Shown here piece after piece: positions 25,484 to 33,458 of a stretch of 64,000 nt of DNA. Origin of the DNA: Bacteroidota bacterium. GTDB taxonomy: Bacteria > Bacteroidota > Bacteroidia > Chitinophagales > Chitinophagaceae. The position numbers and the translations under genes are program-made. Location: contig JAKQGX010000037.1 in assembly GCA_029573235.1 (NCBI GenBank), forward strand, positions 1 to 64,000. The letters are read 5' to 3'. Each line of letters starts with the position of its first letter. The first letter of the stretch is position 1. The notes under the pieces were generated by a model. It was not told the DNA's origin. It was given only the letters and a program-made list of their open reading frames with translations, and searched no databases.

Positions 25484-25690
25484 ATGAAAACATACATTGC
25501 AAAGCTGGATGCTGCTGAAATAAACGATGTGATTGTAACGTACTTAGCCCGAAAGAAAATTACTATCGTAAAACAACTTCCTCAATTAGGATTGGTCATT
25601 ATCAAAAGCGAAAACTCATTGACCGGAAAGAAGATTAAGTTCCTTAAAGACATCGAAGAAGATCAGGTATTTTATACCGGAGAAGAATGA
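25484..25690 (+). CDS. Free-standing I9 propeptide-like protein, probable subtilase inhibitor
   Basis: 68 residues. The pattern YIAKLDAAEINDVIVTYLARKK, then ITIVKQLPQLGLVIIK, LKDIEEDQVF follows the beta-alpha-beta-beta-alpha-beta order of subtilisin I9 propeptides, including the terminal acidic IEED strand that docks to the protease. Known free I9 proteins (for example the yeast and Pleurotus protease B inhibitors) block subtilases in trans. It lies 74 bp after the subtilase gene on the same strand. Identification is by eye and needs a profile search; a stand-alone chaperone for folding the protease is the main alternative. Confidence 0.65.
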   Translation: MKTYIAKLDAAEINDVIVTYLARKKITIVKQLPQLGLVIIKSENSLTGKKIKFLKDIEEDQVFYTGEE

Positions 25691-25795
25691 CACCAACGCT
25701 CTTCGCCTTTAGTACACTTTATTTTTCTGTTGCCTACAATATGCCATTTTTTTGGTCTGTTTTTTGTTTTTCAGTTTTCTGAAAACATAAACAAC

Positions 25796-26431
25796 ATGAA
25801 ATACCGTTCCTTCGCGTTATTATCTTTAATAGTTGCTGTAGTCTTTTTATCGGGATGTATATACGATGATGACCATTACCAAACTACCCCAGTGGGATAC
25901 CAATATATTTTTGAAGAAACCTTTGACAATGACACACGCGGTTGGGCATTCGACGATCCTATCGACTCTGCTTATGCGCTTGTGCAAAATGGCGAGTACA
26001 AGTTTGTAGATTATTCAAAAGCGGGTGGGGTGCATATTCCGGTGGTGGCTACCGGTGCCAATGTGGACAAGAATTTTTTGGTGCAATCAAGGCTGGAGTC
26101 CAACTATGCAATGGCGCTTATTTTTGGAGCTGCTCCCGGTGTGTACGGCTATTCGTTTTATATTGATGATGCCGGTTACTTTGCCGTGTATAATGAAGGT
26201 GGAAGCAACCAATCCTTTAAGACACTTATAGATTGGACGGAAAGCAACGCCATAAAAAGTGGTGGGTACAATGATGTGGCTATAGAGCAAAAAGGCAATC
26301 GCTGGTATTTTTATATCAACAACACGGAGGTCGCTACGATATCCGCACAATACCTTTCGGGCAATCGCTTTGGCTTTATGGTGTTAGCCGGCACTACCTG
26401 CTATGCAGATGATTTAATAGTGAAGTGGTAA
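25796..26431 (+). CDS. Lipoprotein with a concanavalin-like jelly-roll domain
   Basis: 211 residues from the ATG at 25796 (an earlier TTG at 25730 is out of context). Lipobox FLSGC around residue 21, then an acidic YDDDHY stretch. The rest (EETFDNDTRGW, YKFVDYSK, VAIEQKGNRWYFYINN, RFGFMVLAGTTCYADDLIV) has the strand order and the closing ADDLxV motif of LamG/DUF1080-like laminin or glucanase folds, which bind carbohydrate or other ligands. Outer-membrane or surface location is likely. Convergent with the Nramp fusion gene; no partner gene seen. Confidence 0.83.
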   Translation: MKYRSFALLSLIVAVVFLSGCIYDDDHYQTTPVGYQYIFEETFDNDTRGWAFDDPIDSAYALVQNGEYKFVDYSKAGGVHIPVVATGANVDKNFLVQSRLESNYAMALIFGAAPGVYGYSFYIDDAGYFAVYNEGGSNQSFKTLIDWTESNAIKSGGYNDVAIEQKGNRWYFYINNTEVATISAQYLSGNRFGFMVLAGTTCYADDLIVKW

Positions 26432-26460
26432 TTCTATTATCCGTTGTAATACCCATTTTT

Positions 26461-28338
26461 TTATTTGGCAACAAACACCGGCACGGACACCAAATGACGC
26501 ACTTTATTAATGGTTTCTCCCAATAGCATATCGCGCCATCCTTCGTGTCCATGACTACCTAATATGAGTAAGTTTGCTTGATGCTCTTTTACAATGGCTG
26601 CTATGGCAACCGACCGATTCCGGTAACCCAATTGTGTTTCGGTGGTATATCCTTTTTGTTGCAGTAGGTTGGCATATTGTTCCAATATTTTCTTGTCTTG
26701 TTCTGTTTCTAAATCATCGGTTTCATCACCCCGTATTTTAGCAGAGGCACTTTCTACAATATGTATCAACAATAAAACCGTATCCGGACGTGCCAATTGC
26801 AGTGCGTATTGCAAGGCAATAATGTCTTTGTCGCTATAGTCTAAAGCTATGGCAATTTTATTGAAAGGTTGCGTTTGTAGTTGGTCTAACGCCTCCAAGG
26901 GTGGGGCATTATGAATGGTTTCGGTGACGACTTTTCTTTTAATAATAAGCGGGTAAATGATGGTTATGAGCAGCAATACGATGAGTGCTATTTCACCCAA
27001 AATGATAATCGCTTTCAAGCTAATGGACTCGGTACTTTGCAGAGCACTATAAGCGCTATCGTGTACTAATTTCAGGTTTAGCATTACGATGATACCCGCT
27101 ATTATCCATGCAGTAATTTGGGTAATCGTGTTGATTGCAAAGACGCCCATTTTTATTTTATCACTTACAAAATGAATGAGCGGAATTACAGCAAATGCCA
27201 ATTGCATACTGAGCAATACCTGACTAAATATCAGTAACTCCTCCACCTTTTCTTCTCCCGAAATCCAAATGACGATCACCGCCGGAACAATCGCTAATAA
27301 TCGCGTTAGCAATCTGCGCATCCACGGACTGATACGCATACGCAAATAACCTTCCATTACTATTTGCCCGGCAAGTGTACCGGTAATGGTAGAGCTTTGT
27401 CCGGCGGCTATGAGTGCAATGGCAAATAAGTGCGAAGCCCATTCATTGCCCAGCAAAGGCGCTAGCAATTCATGAGCGTCATTCAGTGAAGCCACTTGCT
27501 GGTTGCCGGAGGTATAAAATACGGCTGCTGCAAGGATCAGTATAGCGGCATTTACAAAGAAGGCTGCATTCAGTGCAATGGTGCTGTCTAATATGTTTAG
27601 CCGAATGGCTTTTCGAATATTTTTTTCATCACGTTTTATCTTGCGCGTTTGCACCAAGGCAGAGTGCAAATACAAATTATGCGGCATTACCGTAGCACCA
27701 ATTATTCCAATAGCAATATATAAAGCCGTATGATTGGGAATGCTGGGTATAAAGCCTTTTGAAAGTGCACCCAAGTCCGGACGGGCTAAAAACATTTCTA
27801 CCAAAAAGCAACCTCCAATAACAGCTACCAGCCCAATGATGAAAGCCTCAATTTTGCGAACCCCTAAATGTTGTAAGTATAGTAATAGCAATGTATCCAC
27901 AAAGGTGATAAGTACCCCCCATAGCAGTGGAATGCCAAACAATAAATTTAACCCGATAGCCATGCCCAGAACCTCCGCCAAATCGCAGGCTGCAATGGCA
28001 ATTTCTGCTAATGCATACAATACAAAATTGATATTGCGCGGATAGGTTTCTCGGTTGCATTGAGCTAAATCGCGCCGCCGTACTACACCCAATCTTGCAC
28101 TTAGGGACTGTAACAGCAAGGCCATTAAATTACTCATCAGTAACACCCAAATTAATTGATATCCAAACTGACTACCCCCGGCAATATCGGTTGCCCAATT
28201 GCCCGGATCCATGTAGCCCACACTTACCAAGTAAGCAGGGCCTAAAAAGGCTATGACTCGCCGCCAGGCGGATTTCTTACTGGATACATCGATGCTTTCG
28301 TTGATCTCACCTAGGGATTTTTCGGTTTCTAAACGCAT
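26461..28338 (-). CDS. Nramp divalent metal transporter fused to a universal stress domain
   Basis: 625 residues. Residues about 25-465 are an Nramp (MntH) transporter with eleven or so spans; the metal-site motifs DPGN (44-47, in GYMDPGNWATDI) and MPH (in ATVMPHNLYLHS) are intact. Residues about 490-625 are a UspA-like domain with the nucleotide-binding signature G-x2-G-x9-G(S/T) in GSHGHEGWRDMLLGETINK. It should import Mn2+ (or Fe2+) with protons; the C-terminal domain may bind ATP and regulate transport. Such fusions are known in Bacteroidota. A DtxR/MntR-like operator overlaps its predicted transcription start. Confidence 0.93.
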   Translation of the reverse strand: MRLETEKSLGEINESIDVSSKKSAWRRVIAFLGPAYLVSVGYMDPGNWATDIAGGSQFGYQLIWVLLMSNLMALLLQSLSARLGVVRRRDLAQCNRETYPRNINFVLYALAEIAIAACDLAEVLGMAIGLNLLFGIPLLWGVLITFVDTLLLLYLQHLGVRKIEAFIIGLVAVIGGCFLVEMFLARPDLGALSKGFIPSIPNHTALYIAIGIIGATVMPHNLYLHSALVQTRKIKRDEKNIRKAIRLNILDSTIALNAAFFVNAAILILAAAVFYTSGNQQVASLNDAHELLAPLLGNEWASHLFAIALIAAGQSSTITGTLAGQIVMEGYLRMRISPWMRRLLTRLLAIVPAVIVIWISGEEKVEELLIFSQVLLSMQLAFAVIPLIHFVSDKIKMGVFAINTITQITAWIIAGIIVMLNLKLVHDSAYSALQSTESISLKAIIILGEIALIVLLLITIIYPLIIKRKVVTETIHNAPPLEALDQLQTQPFNKIAIALDYSDKDIIALQYALQLARPDTVLLLIHIVESASAKIRGDETDDLETEQDKKILEQYANLLQQKGYTTETQLGYRNRSVAIAAIVKEHQANLLILGSHGHEGWRDMLLGETINKVRHLVSVPVFVAK

Positions 28339-28363
28339 TGTATGATAAAGCTAAATGTAAAAT

Positions 28364-28396
28364 TTAGATGGGTCTAATATTAATCATTCAAATGTA
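28364..28396 (-). promoter_or_regulatory. Promoter and possible metal-repressor operator of the Nramp gene
   Basis: Minus strand TACATTTG (28389-28396) is a perfect -7 box. The inverted repeat TTAGA-N4-TCTAA (28364-28377) lies about 12 nt downstream, across the predicted transcription start, a classic repressor position. DtxR/MntR-family boxes often have TTAG...CTAA arms, so metal-dependent repression is plausible. Confidence 0.5.
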
Positions 28397-28542
28397 CTAA
28401 CCATTTTTGATAAATTTATTATTGATATTATTCTTGGAGTTGCTATTCTTTTCTCCATATTATTAGTATATATTTAATGAGTTTTCGTAGCGTAAATAAT
28501 AATTGGTTCTTTTTTATTTCATTCATCTAAAACTATTGAGCT

Positions 28543-30357
28543 TTGAAACCTACTGATATAAAAGACCCCGAGTATTTTCATAAAGTGGTGGACTGCCAGT
28601 ATGCTTGTCCATCGCACACACCGGTACCGGAATATATACGGCTGATAGCTGCCGGTCGCTATACCGATGCTTATTTGGTGAATTGGGATTCAAACGTATT
28701 TCCCGGTGTATTGGGGCGCACTTGTGACCGTCCTTGCGAGCCTGCCTGTAGAAGAGGAAGGGTAGAAGAAGAACCCGTAGCTATATGCCGATTAAAACGA
28801 GTTGCAGCTGACAACAAAGAGGACGTGAAGCAATACCTTCCACAAGGTCCGTTCCCGTCGAATGGAAAAAAAATAGCCCTCATTGGTGGTGGACCTGCGG
28901 CGCTCACCGTTGCTCGCGATTTGGCACCTTTGGGTTACGACATCCATTTATACGATGAGCAAAAAGCCGGTGGTGGCTTTATGCGTAGCCAAATACCCTC
29001 TTTTCGTTTGCCCGAAGAGGTTTTGGATGAAGAAGTAGGCTTTATTCTCAACATGGGCATTCGTACACATTTCAATACCTATGTTTCTTCATTAAAAGAA
29101 ATACTTACTAAAGATTATGATGCTGTTTTCGTAGGCTCCGGAGCACCACGTGGCCGCGATTTGCCGGATTTGCCCGGAAGGGCAGAAGGTGATGCCAATA
29201 TTCATATCGGTATTAATTGGTTGGCAAGTGTAGCCTTTGAACACACCAAGCTGGTGGGCAAGAAAGTGTTGGTATTAGGCGGTGGTAATACCGCAATGGA
29301 CTGTTGTCGTACGGCAAGAAGATTGGGAGGACAAGAAGTAAAAGTATTGGTGCGCAGCCCCTTTGCAGAGATGAAGGCATCTCCCTGGGAAAAAGAAGAT
29401 GCTATACACGAAGACATTCCGATTATTGATAACCATGTGCCTAAATCGTTTGTCGTAGAAAATGGCAAGTTGAAAGGGATGACGTTTGAAAAAGTACATG
29501 CCGTGTATGAAGACGGCAAACGGAAGTTGGTGCCTACCGGCGAACCGGATGTGTTTTATGAAGCTGATGATGTACTACTTGCTATTGGGCAGGAAAATAG
29601 TTTTCCTTGGATAGAAAGAGACTTGGGAATTGAATTTAATAAATGGGGGTTGCCGATAGTGGATGAAAAAAGTTTTGTCTCGACTAATGAAAAAGTATTC
29701 TTCGGCGGGGATGCTGCTTTCGGACCCAAAAACATAATCACAGCAGTGGCACAAGGGCACCAGGCGGCTATTTCCATCCATCTGTATTGCGAAGGATTAA
29801 ACATACAAACCGACCGCCCGTCGCCGTTTGTGAACCTGCGAAATATGAAAATGGGCATTCATGAATGGAGCTATGACAACAATATTGTAAATGACCTGCG
29901 CTATATAGTGCCGCAAGCAGCCAAAGAAGAAACCTTACGAGACATCAAGAAAGAAGTGGAATTGGGCTTTGACCAATTACAAGGTTTTAAAGAAGCACAA
30001 CGCTGTTTGAATTGTGATGTACAAACCGTTTTTACCGAAAACAAATGTATAGAATGTGATGCCTGTGTGGATATCTGTCCTACTTCTTGTATCACCTTCA
30101 CCGGTAATGTAGAGCAGGAAGCAGACCTTCGAGCAAAGCTGAAAATGCCGGCATTAAATCAAGAGCAAGACCTTTATGTCTCCGACCAACTGCCCACCAA
30201 ACGCGTGATGGTAAAAGATGAAAACGTATGTCTGCACTGCGGCTTGTGTGCAGAGCGCTGCCCGACATCGGCATGGGATATGAAGCAGTTTTACTACAAC
30301 ATTACCAAAGCATATAGCATGAGTGAACACGGTGTTCCCAATCGGATGATTGTATAA
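28543..30357 (+). CDS. GltD-like FAD oxidoreductase with two 4Fe-4S clusters
   Basis: 604 residues, beginning with a TTG codon. N-terminal Fer4_20-type region with Cys residues (CQYACPSHTPVPEY, CDRPCEPACRRG), FAD motif ALIGGGPAALTVARDL (about 107-122), NAD(P) motif VLGGGNTAMDCCRTARRL (about 244-261), and a C-terminal ferredoxin part with two CxxCxxCxxxCP clusters (CIECDACVDICP, CLHCGLCAERCP). This is the small-subunit-of-glutamate-synthase type that passes electrons between NAD(P)H and ferredoxin partners. Gene order with the 2-oxoacid oxidoreductase alpha gene 112 bp downstream indicates that it serves that enzyme, not glutamate synthase. Confidence 0.9.
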   Translation: MKPTDIKDPEYFHKVVDCQYACPSHTPVPEYIRLIAAGRYTDAYLVNWDSNVFPGVLGRTCDRPCEPACRRGRVEEEPVAICRLKRVAADNKEDVKQYLPQGPFPSNGKKIALIGGGPAALTVARDLAPLGYDIHLYDEQKAGGGFMRSQIPSFRLPEEVLDEEVGFILNMGIRTHFNTYVSSLKEILTKDYDAVFVGSGAPRGRDLPDLPGRAEGDANIHIGINWLASVAFEHTKLVGKKVLVLGGGNTAMDCCRTARRLGGQEVKVLVRSPFAEMKASPWEKEDAIHEDIPIIDNHVPKSFVVENGKLKGMTFEKVHAVYEDGKRKLVPTGEPDVFYEADDVLLAIGQENSFPWIERDLGIEFNKWGLPIVDEKSFVSTNEKVFFGGDAAFGPKNIITAVAQGHQAAISIHLYCEGLNIQTDRPSPFVNLRNMKMGIHEWSYDNNIVNDLRYIVPQAAKEETLRDIKKEVELGFDQLQGFKEAQRCLNCDVQTVFTENKCIECDACVDICPTSCITFTGNVEQEADLRAKLKMPALNQEQDLYVSDQLPTKRVMVKDENVCLHCGLCAERCPTSAWDMKQFYYNITKAYSMSEHGVPNRMIV

Positions 30358-30469
30358 ACAACTCAACAGGGGTATTCGAATCAATTGAAAAAAAACTCGA
30401 ATACATTACCCACAAATAAACTCAAGACAAGCATTGTAATAATAAGCGATTCAATAAAAAAAATTCTAC

Positions 30470-32257
30470 ATGGTTAATGACTTTGTAATACGATTTGCCA
30501 ATGTAAACGGTACCGGTTCGGCAAGTGCCAATTTCCTTTTTACAAAAGCTATCTTCAGAATGGGCATACCGGTGACCCCAAAAAATATTTTTCCTTCCAA
30601 TATCCAAGGGCTTCCTACATGGTATGAAGTACGTGTGAGTGAAGCGGGGTGGTTGGGCAGAAGAGAGGGCGTTGATATCATGGTCTGTGTCAATCCGCAG
30701 AGCATGGCAAAGGACATTGCCAGTGTCAGAACGGGTGGATACTTTTTATACGACAGTACCAAGCACCTGCACGATTCTTTTTATCGCGAAGACATTCATT
30801 ACATCGGCATTCCGTTGATGGAATTGTGCAATACGGCATTCAGCGACCCGCGGCAGCGGCAGTTGTTTAAAAATGTGGTGTATGTAGGCGCCTTATCTGC
30901 TTTACTGGATATAGAGTTTCAAGTGCTGAAAGACTTGCTGAACGACCAATTCAAAGGGAAAGAAAAATTGATAACTCCCAATATTCAAGCCTTACAAATG
31001 GGGGTTGACTATATTCACCAACACTATGCTTACCCTTTAGATATTCGGGTGGAAAGACGTGATTTGATAGGCAATGCCATCATGGTGGATGGTAATACCG
31101 CTTGTGGATTGGGTGCCGTGTATGGTGGTGCTACCGTTTGTGCTTGGTATCCCATTACACCGTCCACATCAGTTGCTGAAGCTTATAATGATTTTGCCGA
31201 GCAATATCGTATAGACCCTACTACCGGAAAAAAGAATTTTACGTTTGTACAAACCGAAGATGAATTATCCGCAATCGGTATGGTCATTGGTGCCGGTTGG
31301 AATGGGGCACGCGCGTTTACAGCCACCAGTGGGCCTGGGGTTTCGTTGATGAATGAATTTTTAGGACTTGCTTATTTTGCTGAAGTTCCATCGGTATTGA
31401 TAGACGTGCAGCGCACCGGACCTTCAACCGGTATGCCTACCCGCACACAACAAAGCGATATCATGGAGGCTGCGTATGCCTCTCATGGAGATACCAAGCA
31501 GGTATTGCTTTTTCCTTCTACCCCAAAAGAATGTTTTGAAATGACAGCAGAAGCATTTGACCTTGCGGAGCAATTGCAAACACCGGTGATACTCCTTACC
31601 GACCTCGATTTGGGAATGAACGACCACATGTCACCACCCTTTGAATGGGAGGATCAACGCCGCTATAAAAGAGGTAAAATACTTTCTGCTGAAGACTTGG
31701 AAAAGATGGACCGTTTTGGACGCTATTTAGATGTAGATGGTGATGGTATTCCGTACCGTACTTATCCGGCTACACATCCCACCAAGGGAGCTTTCTTTAC
31801 CAGAGGCACCTCGCGGGATGAATATGCGATCTATACCGAAGATTCGGCGGCTTATAAACGCAATATGGATCGCCTGTTGAAAAAATGGGATACGGCTAAA
31901 ACATTGGTACCTGTACCGGAAATATATCCTTCTAAGGGAAGTACTAATGCCGGCATTTTGTTTTTCGGAACCTCTAAATATGCCGCAGAAGAAGCCGTTC
32001 ATTTGCTCGAAAAAGAAGGAATTGTGTTGGATGCCATTCGGGTGAAAGCCTTTCCTTTTAGCAAAGCCGTAATTGATTTTATGGACCAACATGAGCGTGT
32101 ATATGTAGTGGAGCAAAACCGCGATGCGCAACTGCGCAGCCTGTTGATGATAGAGCACAACATTTCACCACAAAAATTAATTTCCATATTAAACTATGAT
32201 GGAATGCCCATTACCGCCAGCGACATCATGAGCCAGTTCAAAAATGCAAGTACATAA
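30470..32257 (+). CDS. 2-oxoacid:acceptor oxidoreductase, fused gamma-alpha subunit
   Basis: 595 residues. Residues about 1-190 are the gamma (POR) domain (GTGSASANFLFTKAI); about 205-430 are the alpha POR_N pyrimidine-binding domain (AWYPITPSTSVAEAY, QTEDELSAIGMVIGAGWNGARA, TSGPGVSLM); about 490-590 are PFOR_II-like. Enzymes of this kind (KorA/OorA type) decarboxylate 2-oxoacids to acyl-CoA with ferredoxin. They need a separate TPP-binding beta subunit. None follows: the next gene is an unrelated lipoprotein 120 bp downstream and no beta gene is in the window. Confidence 0.92.
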   Translation: MVNDFVIRFANVNGTGSASANFLFTKAIFRMGIPVTPKNIFPSNIQGLPTWYEVRVSEAGWLGRREGVDIMVCVNPQSMAKDIASVRTGGYFLYDSTKHLHDSFYREDIHYIGIPLMELCNTAFSDPRQRQLFKNVVYVGALSALLDIEFQVLKDLLNDQFKGKEKLITPNIQALQMGVDYIHQHYAYPLDIRVERRDLIGNAIMVDGNTACGLGAVYGGATVCAWYPITPSTSVAEAYNDFAEQYRIDPTTGKKNFTFVQTEDELSAIGMVIGAGWNGARAFTATSGPGVSLMNEFLGLAYFAEVPSVLIDVQRTGPSTGMPTRTQQSDIMEAAYASHGDTKQVLLFPSTPKECFEMTAEAFDLAEQLQTPVILLTDLDLGMNDHMSPPFEWEDQRRYKRGKILSAEDLEKMDRFGRYLDVDGDGIPYRTYPATHPTKGAFFTRGTSRDEYAIYTEDSAAYKRNMDRLLKKWDTAKTLVPVPEIYPSKGSTNAGILFFGTSKYAAEEAVHLLEKEGIVLDAIRVKAFPFSKAVIDFMDQHERVYVVEQNRDAQLRSLLMIEHNISPQKLISILNYDGMPITASDIMSQFKNAST

Positions 32258-32378
32258 ATACAGACGTAAACGAAATAATTTTCAAATGGCTGATTCATCA
32301 TGGCTGTTAGTACGAATAATCGGAATAAAATTATCCACTGAAGTTGATACAAGATAAAAGAGATACTACTATTGTGAT

Positions 32379-33359
32379 ATGATGATGAAGGCTAATATAC
32401 GAGTAGGCTTGTGTTGTTTGTGCCTACTACTATTTATACAAAGTGCTTGTGTAACAGTGAAGAGCCAACGGTTGCAAGCACAGGTAGAAAAAAGCAATTG
32501 CAACCAAGAGAATAAGTATAGCTATACACCACAGGATATTCCAACTCCTATTTACAAATTCGAAATTGATACAGCACTCGCATCAAGGTTTAGTAGTAAT
32601 GAAATAAACGCTGCCAATGCCATTGGTATGTTGGATATGCTTACTCAATACATACAGGCATTAAAAGCTGTGCAGCAAAACAACACTTTAGAAAGGCGAT
32701 TAGCCCTTCTGGAATGGCGGCAAAAAATAAACCACAGCATCGACTTGGCATCATTGGAGATTTCAGCTGTTACTGCCGAGTTAGATTGTGAGGAAGAGAA
32801 AATTGCACAGATTGCATCTTTCTTGAAAGAAAAAGAAGACGAAACAGAATCCAAACTAACCGTGGGTTCTATCATACTCGGTGCGGTGAGTGCCATTGCC
32901 ACCGGCATAATCATAAAAGACAATGACGCTGCTAACTTAATAGGTGTTGGCGTGGGTTTGGCAGATGCCACCTTTGGTATATTGATGCTCACCAACCAAC
33001 GAAATATTGAAATACATCATTCTCGAAATGTATTGCGAGAGATATGGCAGGCTACAGAAACATCGTCTATTTATCCGCCTTCAATATGGTATTTCCTGAA
33101 CTACTACAATCCTCAAGAACCGGATAAACCATCGCTGCGAAGTCAACTCATCGAAAGTTGGAAAAGCTTCGGACAGATTAGTGCTACAAATGGAAAAACT
33201 AAGAGTAGTTCTATTGAAATCTATTTTAGCGATGGTGGCAAATACACCACTTCACAGTTGGAAAATCGTGCCAATATGTATGACCAATTGGAGTCCGCCA
33301 TTAAACTAATGAAACAAGAGCTTCGAACCCTTTCGCAAAAGATTGCTGATCTGCATTAG
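32379..33359 (+). CDS. Lipoprotein of unknown function
   Basis: 326 residues, lipobox FIQSAC (Cys near residue 24). The middle has two helices rich in Glu/Lys/Gln (LTQYIQALKAVQQNNTLERR, AELDCEEEKIAQIASFLKEKE), a Gly-rich hydrophobic hairpin (about 162-205: VGSIILGAVSAIATGIIIKD, IGVGVGLADATFGILML), and a C-terminal coiled-coil helix (ANMYDQLESAIKLMKQELR). The hydrophobic hairpin could insert into a membrane. No family recognised. Although close to the oxidoreductase genes, it does not look functionally linked. Confidence 0.78.
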   Translation: MMMKANIRVGLCCLCLLLFIQSACVTVKSQRLQAQVEKSNCNQENKYSYTPQDIPTPIYKFEIDTALASRFSSNEINAANAIGMLDMLTQYIQALKAVQQNNTLERRLALLEWRQKINHSIDLASLEISAVTAELDCEEEKIAQIASFLKEKEDETESKLTVGSIILGAVSAIATGIIIKDNDAANLIGVGVGLADATFGILMLTNQRNIEIHHSRNVLREIWQATETSSIYPPSIWYFLNYYNPQEPDKPSLRSQLIESWKSFGQISATNGKTKSSSIEIYFSDGGKYTTSQLENRANMYDQLESAIKLMKQELRTLSQKIADLH

Positions 33360-33458
33360 AGTAGCAATACACATCTCTTCATGCCCCTTTATCGCTTGCT
33401 ACTACCGTATTTGAGAATGCTTGCAGATGAAGTATATTAGCAGCTATTTGTTTTCGAC

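Noticed and set aside
24135-25690. Genomic island inserted at tRNA-Asn
   Set aside because: No integrase, no direct repeat of the tRNA 3' end seen downstream, and the base composition looks like that of neighbours.
32332-32340. TTATCCACT, close to a DnaA box
   Set aside because: Single imperfect copy, 11 kb from dnaA, no cluster; expected by chance.
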